From Oscillospiraceae bacterium (lineage in GTDB: Bacteria > Bacillota > Clostridia > Oscillospirales > Oscillospiraceae): DNA of 64,000 nucleotides. Position 1 is the first letter of the stretch, and every line of letters starts with the position of its first letter. A program made the translations under genes and the position numbers. The notes beneath the pieces were generated by a model. It ran no database searches. It was not told where the DNA came from and worked only from the letters and a program-made list of their open reading frames with translations. This document shows, in pieces, positions 1 to 8,571 of this stretch. The DNA lies in contig JAGAQA010000003.1 in assembly GCA_017622995.1 (NCBI GenBank), positions 1 through 64,000 of the forward strand, given 5' to 3'.

Positions 1-37
1 AAGTGCTGGCGGCGAGAGATTTTGACGCAGCCGAAGG

Positions 38-81
38 TTCTGAAATTGGAGGAATACTTGGTGTATTTCCCAATTTCAGAA
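38..81. repeat. Long hairpin upstream of addB
   Basis: A perfect 12-bp inverted repeat (TTCTGAAATTGG at 38-49, its complement at 70-81) continues inward with seven more pairs around a 5-base loop. There is no T run, so it is not an intrinsic terminator. It lies 80 bp upstream of addB. The rest of 1-160 shows no convincing gene. Confidence 0.6.
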
Positions 82-160
82 CTGCACGGATGGGGCAAAA
101 GATCCGTCGTCCAGCCGCAGACGATTTGTTCAGAGGTTCCTAAGAAGAAAGGATGTTTGT

Positions 161-3100
161 ATGCTCCGTTTATTGCTGGGAAAGGACTGGAAGGCGCTGC
201 GCCGGGAAATCCTGGGCTGTATTGCCCGGGATGTGTCCGAAAAAAAGCCCGGACGGGTGCTGATCGTTCCGGAGCTCATCAGCCATGAGGCAGAGCGGGC
301 CCTGTGTGCCTGCGCCGGGGATACGGCCAGCCGCTATGCGGAGGTTCTGTCCTTTACCCGGCTGCAGCGCAGCGTATCCGACGCCCTGGGCAAAGCCAGC
401 CGAGAGTGCCTGGACGACGGCGGCCGTGTGGTTGCCATGGCCGCGGCAGCGCGGCAGCTGTCCAGCAGGCTGAAGGCCTATGCCTCTCTGGAAAGCAAGC
501 CGGAGTTCCTGAAGGAGCTGGTGGACGCGGTGGATGAATTCAAGCGCTGCTGCATTTCACCGGAGGATCTGAAGCAGGCCGCCCTTTTTTCCCAAGGGGC
601 CTTTGCCCAGAAGCTGGAGGAGCTGGCGCTGCTGATGGAGGGCTATGACAGCCTCTGCGCCCAGGGCAGGCGTGACCCCAGAGACCGGATGACCTGGCTT
701 TTGGAGCAGCTGGAAGACTGCGATTACGGGGAAAATCATGTTTTTTACATAGACGGCTTTCCGGATTTTACCCGGCAGAATATGGCGATTCTGGAGCATC
801 TGATCCGGGTCAGCCCACTGGTAACCGTTGCCCTGAACTGCGACAGTGTAGAATCCCCGCTTCTGGCCTTTGAAAAGGCAGGACAGACCGCCGGGGAATT
901 TGTCCGGATGGCAAAGCGCCGTGGGGTGGAAGTGCGGCTGGAAGTTCTGCCCGACTCCCGGGAGGCCCTGGCCCCCATGCGGGAGCGGCTGTTCCAGGGA
1001 GGAATTCCGGAGCTGTCGGGAGAAAATCTTTTCGTTTACACCGCGGATTCCCCCTGGCAGGAGGTTATGGCGGCGGCCCAGGAAATTGACAAGCTGGTCC
1101 GGGGCGGCTGCCGGTATCGGGATATTTCACTGGTCACAACCGACGCCGGGGCCTACGGCGGCCTGATCGGCTTGATTTTCAAGCGGATGGGAATCCCCTT
1201 CTACCAGGCAGGTACGGAGGAGATTCTGACCAAGAGCGTCATCGCAACCGTGCTGTCGGCCCTGGAAGCGGCGGTCACCGGTCTGGAGCAGCGCAGTGTG
1301 CTGCGGTATCTGCGCTCCAGTATGTCTCTTTTGACGCCGGACGAATGTGACGGCGTGGAAAATTATGCGTATATCTGGCGCATCCGCGGCAAGGACTGGT
1401 TCCGGGAGTGGACCAACCATCCTGAGGGCCTGGCAGGCGTTTGGGATGACAACAGCCGGGAAACCCTGGAAAAGCTCAATGCACTGCGGGCAAAGGCCAT
1501 GGCGCCCCTGGAACGGCTTTCCCAGGGCTTCCTGGATGCCCGGGATCTGCGGGGCCAGGTAATGGCTGTGTATGAATTTTTACAGGATATTTCTCTGGAG
1601 CAGCGGCTGGAGGAAATGGCGGATGCGCTGGATGAGTCGGGGGACAACCGCAGCGCCCAGATTCTCAACCAGCTGTGGGAGATTCTGCTGTCGGCCTTGG
1701 AGCAGATGCACGATGTTCTGGGTCAGACCCACTGGGAGCCGGAGCATTTTCTCCGGCTGTTCCGTCTGCTTTTGAGCCAATACAATGTAGGCACCATCCC
1801 GCCGGTATTGGATGCGGTGCAGGTGGGCCCGGTTTCGGCTCTGCGGTGCCACGAATGCAGGCACCTGCTGCTGCTGGGTGCCCAGGAGGGCAGCCTTCCC
1901 GGTTATTCCGGGTCCAAGGGGGTCCTGACCGATCAGGAGCGTGTGGCCCTGCGCAAGCTGGGAGTGCCCCTTACCGGCGGGGCCATGGAGGGCATTCAGG
2001 AGGAATTCGCGGAGATTTACGGCGTGTTCTGCGGAGCTTCCCAATCCGTGCGGGTGTATTGCAGCGGAGAACAGACCTCCTATCTCTTCCGGCGGCTGGG
2101 CCAGATGGCCGGGAAAACCCAGGCGGTGAAGGATGGCCTGGAATTTGCCGGGGCCAATGCCCGGGAAGCGGGGGCCTGGCTTGCCCGGTGGCGGCAGGAG
2201 GATGCGGCCAAGGCGCTGGGCCTGGCGGAAGCCTATCGGGATACGGTCGCGCAGGCGGATTACCGGCTGGGGGGAATCCAGCCGGAAACCGTCAAGGCCC
2301 TTTACGGGAAAAAACTGGAGCTCTCCGCCTCCCAGGTGGATACCCAGGCCGAGTGCCGCCTGCTGTATTTTCTGAAATACGGCCTGCGGGCAAAGGAGCG
2401 AAAGGAGGCCGAGGTGGATCCGGCAGAGTTCGGCACCTATGTCCATTCCGTTCTGGAAAATACCGGCCGGAAGGTGATGGAGCTGGGGGGCTTCCATCAG
2501 GTGAGTCTGGAAAAGACCCTGGAGCTTGCCCGGGAATACTCGGATGCCTATGCCCGGGAGCGGTTTCAGGGGGTGGATTCCAAGCGCAGTCAATCCCTTT
2601 TCCTGCGCAACCGTCAGGAGCTGGATATGATCGTGGAGGAGCTGTGGAAGGAGCTGTCCCAGTCCGCGTTTCAGCCGGCAGGGTTTGAGGTGGCCTTCGG
2701 CAAGGATGGAAACATGCCGGCCATCTCCATACCCGGGGGAAAAATGGAAGCCCGGCTTCGGGGCTTTGTGGACCGGGTGGATACCTGGCAGGATGGGCCC
2801 AATCGCTTTGTCCGGGTAACGGACTACAAAACCGGACAGAAGAGCTTTGACTATTGCGATGTGTCTCAGGGCGTGGGCCTGCAGATGCTGCTGTACCTCT
2901 TCGCGCTGGAAAAGGAAGGGTCGGCGCTGCTGGGTTCTGACGGAACCTGCGCCGGTGTGGAGTATTTTCCGGCAAGAGCCCCCTATCTCCCAGCGGACGG
3001 CCCCTTGACAGCGGAGGAGGCCCAGCGGGAGCGCGGTAAGAAATGGATCCGTTCGGGCCTGTTTCTGAGTGAGGAACGGGTGCTGGAAGCCATGGAGCCG

Positions 3101-3415
3101 GAAAACCCGGGAACCCGTCTGCCGGTAAACCGGAAAAAGGATGGCAGTCTTTCCGGTTCCCTGGCGAGTACGGCCCAGTTTCGGGCCCTGGAAGGGTATG
3201 TATTCCATCTGCTGGCGGATATGGTATCGGAGATCGCCTCCGGAAATGTATCCCCCAACCCCTACAGCCGGGGCTCCAGCTTTGATGTGTGCAGATTCTG
3301 TCCCTACGGGAGCATCTGCCACCCGGATGACAATGCCCAGCGCCGGAATTTCCGGGCGCTGAAGGCCCAGGAGTTCTGGGATCTGGTGGAAAAGGAGGGA
3401 ACCATCCATGGCTGA
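161..3415 (+). CDS. addB: AddB-type helicase-nuclease subunit
   Basis: Probable B subunit of the AddAB double-strand-break resection machine, which processes DNA ends for RecA loading. The protein is 1084 aa. A C-terminal PD-(D/E)XK nuclease is visible around residues 860-910 (GFVDRVD, then VTDYKTGQKSF). Cysteines at 732, 1044, 1047 and 1053 match the split 4Fe-4S cluster of AddB nucleases. The start is supported by AAGAAAGGA seven bases upstream. The N-terminus (LLLGKDWKALRREI) lacks the GxxGxGKT Walker A motif found in Bacillus AddB. The end overlaps addA by 8 bp, as expected for a translationally coupled pair. Confidence 0.88.
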   Translation: MLRLLLGKDWKALRREILGCIARDVSEKKPGRVLIVPELISHEAERALCACAGDTASRYAEVLSFTRLQRSVSDALGKASRECLDDGGRVVAMAAAARQLSSRLKAYASLESKPEFLKELVDAVDEFKRCCISPEDLKQAALFSQGAFAQKLEELALLMEGYDSLCAQGRRDPRDRMTWLLEQLEDCDYGENHVFYIDGFPDFTRQNMAILEHLIRVSPLVTVALNCDSVESPLLAFEKAGQTAGEFVRMAKRRGVEVRLEVLPDSREALAPMRERLFQGGIPELSGENLFVYTADSPWQEVMAAAQEIDKLVRGGCRYRDISLVTTDAGAYGGLIGLIFKRMGIPFYQAGTEEILTKSVIATVLSALEAAVTGLEQRSVLRYLRSSMSLLTPDECDGVENYAYIWRIRGKDWFREWTNHPEGLAGVWDDNSRETLEKLNALRAKAMAPLERLSQGFLDARDLRGQVMAVYEFLQDISLEQRLEEMADALDESGDNRSAQILNQLWEILLSALEQMHDVLGQTHWEPEHFLRLFRLLLSQYNVGTIPPVLDAVQVGPVSALRCHECRHLLLLGAQEGSLPGYSGSKGVLTDQERVALRKLGVPLTGGAMEGIQEEFAEIYGVFCGASQSVRVYCSGEQTSYLFRRLGQMAGKTQAVKDGLEFAGANAREAGAWLARWRQEDAAKALGLAEAYRDTVAQADYRLGGIQPETVKALYGKKLELSASQVDTQAECRLLYFLKYGLRAKERKEAEVDPAEFGTYVHSVLENTGRKVMELGGFHQVSLEKTLELAREYSDAYARERFQGVDSKRSQSLFLRNRQELDMIVEELWKELSQSAFQPAGFEVAFGKDGNMPAISIPGGKMEARLRGFVDRVDTWQDGPNRFVRVTDYKTGQKSFDYCDVSQGVGLQMLLYLFALEKEGSALLGSDGTCAGVEYFPARAPYLPADGPLTAEEAQRERGKKWIRSGLFLSEERVLEAMEPENPGTRLPVNRKKDGSLSGSLASTAQFRALEGYVFHLLADMVSEIASGNVSPNPYSRGSSFDVCRFCPYGSICHPDDNAQRRNFRALKAQEFWDLVEKEGTIHG

Positions 3416-6400
3416 AAAACTGACCCCGGCCCAAAGCTGCGCGGTTTCCAACCGGGGCGGTAAGCTGCTGGTCAGCGCGGCGGCAGGCTCCGGAAAGACC
3501 AAGGTCCTGGTAGACCGGCTGATGGGTTACCTGACGGATCCCAGGGATCCGGCCAACCTGGACGAATTTCTGATCATCACCTATACCCAGGCGGCGGCAT
3601 CGGAGCTGCGGGCAAAAATTGCCGGAAAGCTGACGGAACGCATTGCCTCCGACCCGGAAAACCGGCATTTGCAGAAGCAGCTTCAGCGGCTGTATCTGAC
3701 GGAAATTTCCACGGTCCACGGTTTTTGCAGCAGCATTCTCAGGGAGTACGCCTACCGGCTGGAGCTGGACGCGGATTTCCGGGTGGCGGATGAAGAAATG
3801 GCCGGTCAGCTCCGGGACCAGGTGCTGAAGGACCTGCTGGACAATGCCTATGAGGAACTGGAGGATGACCCGGATTTTCGAATGTTTACGGAAACCCAGG
3901 GCCTGGGACGTACGGACAAGGACCTGCCGGAGCTGATTGGTCAGGTCTATGACAGCGCCCGGTGCCACCCGGATCCGGAAAAATGGCTGGATGACTGCAT
4001 GGCGCGCAGCTGCCCGGAATGCCGGGACGCGGGGCAGACCCTGTGGGGAAAATCCCTGATGGAGGATCTGTTCTCCTGGCTGGACGGCCAGATTGCCGCC
4101 ATGGACCGCTGCTGTGCCATTGCGGATCAGGCGGGGATGGACAAGGTCCGGGACAATCTGAACGAAACGCTGGAACAGCTTCGTTATCTGCGTTCCGCCG
4201 ATAGCTGGGACGCGGTTTCCGCCCGGATCGATGTGAAATTCGGAACCCTTCGTTTTCCCACGAAGGGTGCGGATACCAGCCGGACCGAGGAGATCAAGGC
4301 CGTTCGCAATGCCCTGAAAAAGGGGCTGGAAAAACAGCAGAAGCTGTTTTCAAGAAATTCCGGGTCTTTGCTGAAGGATCAGGCCCAGTCTGCCCAGGCA
4401 CAGCGGGGGCTCATAACCCTGGTAAGACGGTTCGGTGAGGCGTACAGCGGGCTGAAAAAGAAATACCGGGTACTGGATTTCGGCGATCTGGAGCATAAGA
4501 CCCTGGATCTGCTGCTGGGAAAGGATCGCTCCGCTCCCACTGTCCAGGCCCGGGAGATCGGCCGCCGGTACCGGGAGGTTATGGTGGATGAATACCAGGA
4601 CTCCAATGCGGTGCAGGACGCGATTTTCGGCAGCCTGACCGCGGAAAGGCAGAACTGCTTCCTGGTGGGAGATGTAAAGCAGTCCATTTACCAGTTCCGC
4701 CTGGCGGATCCCGGTATTTTTCTGGAGAAATACAAAACCTTTGTGCCTGCCGAAGGGGCAGCCCCCGGCCAGGGCCGGAAGGTGCTGCTGAGCCACAATT
4801 TCCGTTCCGGCGGTGAGGTGGTGGAGGCGGTCAACCATGTGTTTGCCCAGTGCATGTCCCCCAGGGTCGGGGGCCTGACATACGGTCCGGAGGAGGCCCT
4901 GCGGGAGGGGGTTCCCCACGCAAGGCTTCCGGATACGGCGGTGGAATTCTACGCCTTGGAAGGCGGTGAGGACACAGGCGGGGAGGAAGCCGGATTTGTG
5001 GCCCAACGGATCCGGGAAATGCTGGAAGCAGGCACACTCATCCGGGATGGGGAGGCTTTTCGGCATGTGACGGAGGAGGACATTGTGATTCTGCTCCGGT
5101 CTCCCGGCTCTGTGGGAGAGGACTTCCGGCGTGCCCTGGAAAGCAGGGGCATCCGCTGCGCCACCGGCGCGGGGGCGGATCTTCTGCGCACCCCGGAAAT
5201 CAGCACCCTCCGGGCCATTCTGCAGACGGTTGCCAATCCCCGGCAGGATATTCCCCTGCTCAGCGCCCTGGCAAGTCCTGCCTTCGGCTTTACCGCGGAG
5301 GATCTGGCGGTTATTCGGAGCAGACAGAAAAAAGGCTGCTTTTACGATGCCATGGCCCAAAGCGGCAATGCCAAGGCAAAGGCCTTCCTGGGCACCCTGG
5401 AGGATCTGCGGGAAAAGAAGCGGCTGTGCAGCCTGACGGAGCTTTTGGAGCACATTTTCCTTTCCACAGGGCTGGATGCCATCTACGGGGCCCAGCCCCA
5501 GGGAGACGGGGCCAAGGAAAACCTTCGCCTGTTCTTCCAGATGGCGGCGGAATACGAGCGGGGCAACCTGAGCAGCCTGGAACAGTTCCTGGAATATCTG
5601 GATGACCGGCAGGAGAAGGGCCTTTTGCGGCCCGGCGCCCCACAGACCGGTGCCGTGACCATCATGAGCATCCACAAATCCAAGGGCCTGGAATTCCCGG
5701 TGGTGTTTTTGAGCGCCCTGTCCAGAAAGTTCAACCGTAAGAGCCTGATGCAGCCCATTCTTTGTGATCCGGAGATGGGACTGGGTCTCAATGTGGCCGA
5801 CCGGGAAAACCGGGTGCGGTATCCGTCCCTTGCAAGGATTGCCATTGCCGGGAAGATGACCCGGGAAGCGGTCAGTGAGGAAATGCGGATTTTGTACGTG
5901 GCCATGACCCGGGCCAGAGACCGGCTGGTCATGACCTACGCGGCGGACAAGGCGGCGGATAAAATCAAGGCCCTTGCCCAGAGACTGCCCATCAGCGGTA
6001 TGGAAATGCTGTGCCAGGAGGCCCAGTGCCCCGGGCAATGGGTGCTTTTGGCGGCGCTCGCGCGGACGGAATCCGGGGCCCTGCGGGCCCTCACCGGCAT
6101 GGCGCTGGAAGGAACGGTATCCGATATTCCCTGGAAGATCCAATATGTAGAGCATCCGGAACCGGTGATGGAAATAAGCGCTGCGCGGCAGTCCGAAGGG
6201 CCCTCCATGCCGGAGGAAGCACCCCGGGCTCTTGCCGGAATGCTTGCCTATCGCTATCCCCACCCGGAGGCCACCATGGCGCCCTCCAAGCAGACCGCCA
6301 CCGGCCGAAAGGGCAGGGAAAAGGATGAGGAGGCCGCCCAGAATGCGCCCCCGGCACCGGATTATTTCCGTCAGTGGCGGCAGCCGGCCTTTGAGGGACC

Positions 6401-6914
6401 CCAAAGGGATGGCAGAACCTACGGCAACGCCATGCACCGGGCAATGCAGTATCTCCGGTTTGAAGAATGTGATTGCCTCCGGGGTGTCCAGGGGGAAATC
6501 GCCCGGATGACGGAGGAAGAGATATTGACTTCCCAGGAAGGGGCGCAGATCGACTGCGGCGCCATTGCCCGCTTTTTTGAAAGTGACCTGGGCCGGAGAC
6601 TGCGGAGGGCCGATTCCGTGCTCCGGGAATTTAAGTTTTCCATTCTGGATGAGGGCGAAAAGTACGGCCCCGGGCTGGAAGGGGAGCGTGTGCTCCTGCA
6701 GGGCGTGGTGGACTGCGCGCTGATGGAACCGGATGGAATCACCATTGTGGACTTCAAAACGGACCGGATTACGGAAGAGGAGCTTCCCCGGGCGGTGGAG
6801 CGCTACCGGGTGCAGGTGGAAACCTACCGGGAGGCCATGGAGCGGATTTATGAGGCCAAAGTGAAAAAATGCCTGCTCTACTTTTTCCACCTGGGCGTCT
6901 TCGCGGAAATCTGA
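3408..6914 (+). CDS. addA: ATP-dependent helicase/nuclease AddA
   Basis: UvrD-family motor and nuclease subunit of AddAB (1168 aa). Walker A AAAGSGKT lies at residues 24-31. Further helicase motifs follow: VDEYQDSN near 390, GDVKQSIYQFR, IHKSKGLEFPVVF near 750, and YVAMTRARDRL near 825. The C-terminal RecB-like nuclease shows GNAMHRAMQYL and then VDCALMEPDGITIVDFKTD. Length and motif order are normal for AddA. It overlaps the end of addB and is followed by a strong terminator, so addBA is a two-gene operon. Confidence 0.95.
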   Translation: MAEKLTPAQSCAVSNRGGKLLVSAAAGSGKTKVLVDRLMGYLTDPRDPANLDEFLIITYTQAAASELRAKIAGKLTERIASDPENRHLQKQLQRLYLTEISTVHGFCSSILREYAYRLELDADFRVADEEMAGQLRDQVLKDLLDNAYEELEDDPDFRMFTETQGLGRTDKDLPELIGQVYDSARCHPDPEKWLDDCMARSCPECRDAGQTLWGKSLMEDLFSWLDGQIAAMDRCCAIADQAGMDKVRDNLNETLEQLRYLRSADSWDAVSARIDVKFGTLRFPTKGADTSRTEEIKAVRNALKKGLEKQQKLFSRNSGSLLKDQAQSAQAQRGLITLVRRFGEAYSGLKKKYRVLDFGDLEHKTLDLLLGKDRSAPTVQAREIGRRYREVMVDEYQDSNAVQDAIFGSLTAERQNCFLVGDVKQSIYQFRLADPGIFLEKYKTFVPAEGAAPGQGRKVLLSHNFRSGGEVVEAVNHVFAQCMSPRVGGLTYGPEEALREGVPHARLPDTAVEFYALEGGEDTGGEEAGFVAQRIREMLEAGTLIRDGEAFRHVTEEDIVILLRSPGSVGEDFRRALESRGIRCATGAGADLLRTPEISTLRAILQTVANPRQDIPLLSALASPAFGFTAEDLAVIRSRQKKGCFYDAMAQSGNAKAKAFLGTLEDLREKKRLCSLTELLEHIFLSTGLDAIYGAQPQGDGAKENLRLFFQMAAEYERGNLSSLEQFLEYLDDRQEKGLLRPGAPQTGAVTIMSIHKSKGLEFPVVFLSALSRKFNRKSLMQPILCDPEMGLGLNVADRENRVRYPSLARIAIAGKMTREAVSEEMRILYVAMTRARDRLVMTYAADKAADKIKALAQRLPISGMEMLCQEAQCPGQWVLLAALARTESGALRALTGMALEGTVSDIPWKIQYVEHPEPVMEISAARQSEGPSMPEEAPRALAGMLAYRYPHPEATMAPSKQTATGRKGREKDEEAAQNAPPAPDYFRQWRQPAFEGPQRDGRTYGNAMHRAMQYLRFEECDCLRGVQGEIARMTEEEILTSQEGAQIDCGAIARFFESDLGRRLRRADSVLREFKFSILDEGEKYGPGLEGERVLLQGVVDCALMEPDGITIVDFKTDRITEEELPRAVERYRVQVETYREAMERIYEAKVKKCLLYFFHLGVFAEI

Positions 6915-6926
6915 CCGATACAGGAA

Positions 6927-6959
6927 ATCCCCGGAAGATCATCTTCCGGGGATCTTTTT
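6927..6959 (+). terminator. Intrinsic terminator of addBA
   Basis: A 12-bp stem (ATCCCCGGAAGA with its complement at 6942-6953), a 3-base loop and CTTTTT. It starts 12 bp after the addA stop. Confidence 0.9.
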
Positions 6960-6960
6960 G

Positions 6961-7050
6961 TCAGCGCTGGTCCTGGTTCTGGTTCTGCTGATTCTGCTGG
7001 TTTTTGCTCTGCTGATTCTGGTTCTGATTGCGATTCTGGTTGTTATTCAT
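6961..7050 (-). CDS. Gln/Asn-rich micro-protein (29 aa)
   Basis: A 29-codon ORF composed almost only of Asn and Gln, with a few Lys, Arg, Ser and Asp. It begins MNNNQNRNQNQNQQ and ends NQDQR. It has an excellent Shine-Dalgarno (GGGAGGAAC, eight bases before ATG) and follows spoVAE by 61 bp on the same strand with no terminator between, so it is probably the last gene of the spoVA transcript. I do not recognise a named family. Composition recalls the Gln/Asn-rich gamma-type small acid-soluble spore proteins, which is inference only. It could also be a translated low-complexity repeat. Confidence 0.55.
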   Translation of the reverse strand: MNNNQNRNQNQNQQSKNQQNQQNQNQDQR

Positions 7051-7111
7051 AACGTGTTCCTCCCAAAGTAATTGCGGCGACCAGGGCCGCTAGGATAGTT
7101 TGCCCCTTTTT

Positions 7112-7468
7112 TCAGGCTTTATCCTTGGCACGGAATAAAAGACTTGCCAGCAGTCCCGCGGCAATGGCGGCGGTGATTCCACCGGCAGTGGCCTTCAGTC
7201 CCCCGGTGAAAATGCCGAGAAATCCTTTTTCGTCCACCGCCTCCTTTACGCCCTTGGCCAAAAGATTGCCAAAGCCTGTCAGGGGAACGGTCGCCCCGGC
7301 TCCCGCGAATTCCGCAAAGGGCCCGTACAGCCCAACACCGCCCAGGATGACACCGGCCACCACATAGCATACCAGAATTCTGGCAGGGGTCAGGCCGGTT
7401 TTGTCAATGAGCAGCTGGCCGATGAGGCACAGCGCCCCGCCAATGAGAAAGGCTTTCAGATATTCCAT
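7112..7468 (-). CDS. spoVAE: Stage V sporulation protein AE
   Basis: Small integral membrane protein (118 aa, about four hydrophobic segments) of the SpoVA channel. That channel moves dipicolinic acid into the forespore and releases it at germination. It starts MEYLKAFLIGGALCLIGQLL and carries the glycine-rich VPLTGFGNLLAKGVKEAV typical of SpoVAE. The start is chosen because GGAGG lies nine bases before the ATG; a longer in-frame ORF runs backwards through spoVAD and is rejected. The gap to spoVAD is 5 bp, so the two are co-translated. Confidence 0.92.
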   Translation of the reverse strand: MEYLKAFLIGGALCLIGQLLIDKTGLTPARILVCYVVAGVILGGVGLYGPFAEFAGAGATVPLTGFGNLLAKGVKEAVDEKGFLGIFTGGLKATAGGITAAIAAGLLASLLFRAKDKA

Positions 7469-7473
7469 TTTGG

Positions 7474-8487
7474 TTAACCTCCTTCGATCACCACGGCATG
7501 ACATACACCGGGAATGGGCAGGCCCTGCTGGGTCGAGGTGGGAGACAGCAGCGCACCGGTGCCGCAGAACAGAATCCGTTTCAGCTTTCTGGCAGACAGC
7601 TCCCCCAAAAGGTGGCCGCACAGGGTGATTGCGCTGCACCCGCAGCCGGAACCGCCTGCGTGGACATCCTGCTTGGTATTGTCAAAAACCATACAGCCGC
7701 AGTCTGCCAGTTTGCCGCCCAGGGAAAGACCCTCCCGACGGCCCATTTCCAGCAGAAGCTCTTTGCCGTACTGCCCCAGGTCCCCGGTGACGATCAGGTC
7801 GTAGTCTTCCGGTGTCCGCTGCAGGTCCTGCAGGTGCTGCCGGATGGTGGCAAAGGCGGCGGGGGCCATGGCGGCGCCCATGTTGTTGGCATCCTGGATT
7901 CCCAGATCCGTTACACTGCCGATGGTGCAGGCGGTGATTTTTGGGCCGGTGCCCTGGCTGCATACCAGAGCTGCCCCGGAACCGGTGACGGTCCACTGGG
8001 CGGTGGGGGTTCGCTGGCCGCCGTAGCCCAGAGGGAACCGGTACTGCCGCTCGGAGGAGGCAAAGTGGGAGGAGGTCATGGCGGCAGCCCGGTCGGCGAT
8101 GCCTGCCGATACTGCCAGGGATGCCAGCAGCAGGCTCTCTGCCATGGTGGAGCAGGCGCCGTAGAGCCCCAGGTGGGGGGTTCCGGTGTTGCGCATGGTA
8201 AAGGCGGAACCGATGCACTGGTTCAGAAGGTCTCCGGAAAACACCACGTCCAGTTCCGATCGTTCCAGATGGGCCTTTTCCAGAAGCAGCCGCAGGGCGG
8301 ATTCCTGCATGGTCTTTTCCGCCAGTTCCCAGCTTTTCTGCCCAAAATAGGTATCCTGACTGGTTTTGTCAAAGGTGTGCCCCAGAGGCCCTTCGGATTC
8401 CTTCTTCCCGGCCACGCTGGCCCAGGCGGTGATCACCGGAGCATTCGGCAGACAAAAGCTGCTGCGCCCCCGTTTGTTTTCAGCCAT
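7474..8487 (-). CDS. spoVAD: Stage V sporulation protein AD
   Basis: Soluble, thiolase-fold subunit of the SpoVA dipicolinic-acid channel (337 aa). Recognisable segments are GHTFDKTSQDTYFGQKSWE near the N-terminus, VFSGDLLNQCIGSAF, and GGSGCGCSAI near the C-terminus. GGAGG precedes the ATG. In most Firmicutes spoVAC lies directly upstream. Here the upstream gene is an NlpC/P60 hydrolase beyond a terminator, so spoVAC, if present, is elsewhere. Confidence 0.95.
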   Translation of the reverse strand: MAENKRGRSSFCLPNAPVITAWASVAGKKESEGPLGHTFDKTSQDTYFGQKSWELAEKTMQESALRLLLEKAHLERSELDVVFSGDLLNQCIGSAFTMRNTGTPHLGLYGACSTMAESLLLASLAVSAGIADRAAAMTSSHFASSERQYRFPLGYGGQRTPTAQWTVTGSGAALVCSQGTGPKITACTIGSVTDLGIQDANNMGAAMAPAAFATIRQHLQDLQRTPEDYDLIVTGDLGQYGKELLLEMGRREGLSLGGKLADCGCMVFDNTKQDVHAGGSGCGCSAITLCGHLLGELSARKLKRILFCGTGALLSPTSTQQGLPIPGVCHAVVIEGG

Positions 8488-8531
8488 AGCCCTACCTCCA
8501 TGTTTTTTCAGAAGTATTCCCCAATAAGCAT

Positions 8532-8568
8532 AAAAAATACACAGAGCAAACTGCTCTGTGTGTTTTTT
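8532..8568 (-). terminator. Bidirectional terminator between NlpC gene and spoVAD
   Basis: A 10-bp stem ACACAGAGCA/TGCTCTGTGT with a 3-base loop, flanked by A6 on the left and T6 on the right. It ends the minus-strand NlpC gene and separates it from spoVAD. Confidence 0.85.
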
Positions 8569-8571
8569 GCG

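Noticed and set aside
22-288. 88-codon ORF at the left edge overlapping addB
   Set aside because: Out of frame with addB, no family resemblance, and no good ribosome binding site.
1580-3502. 640-codon minus-strand ORF over addB
   Set aside because: Antisense shadow caused by high GC third positions; composition is Pro/Gly/His-rich and the sense strand is clearly addB.
8535-8560. Forespore sigma-factor promoter upstream of spoVAD
   Set aside because: The apparent -35 bases are the U tract of the NlpC terminator and the spacing to the -10-like bases is poor; a real promoter must exist but I cannot place it.
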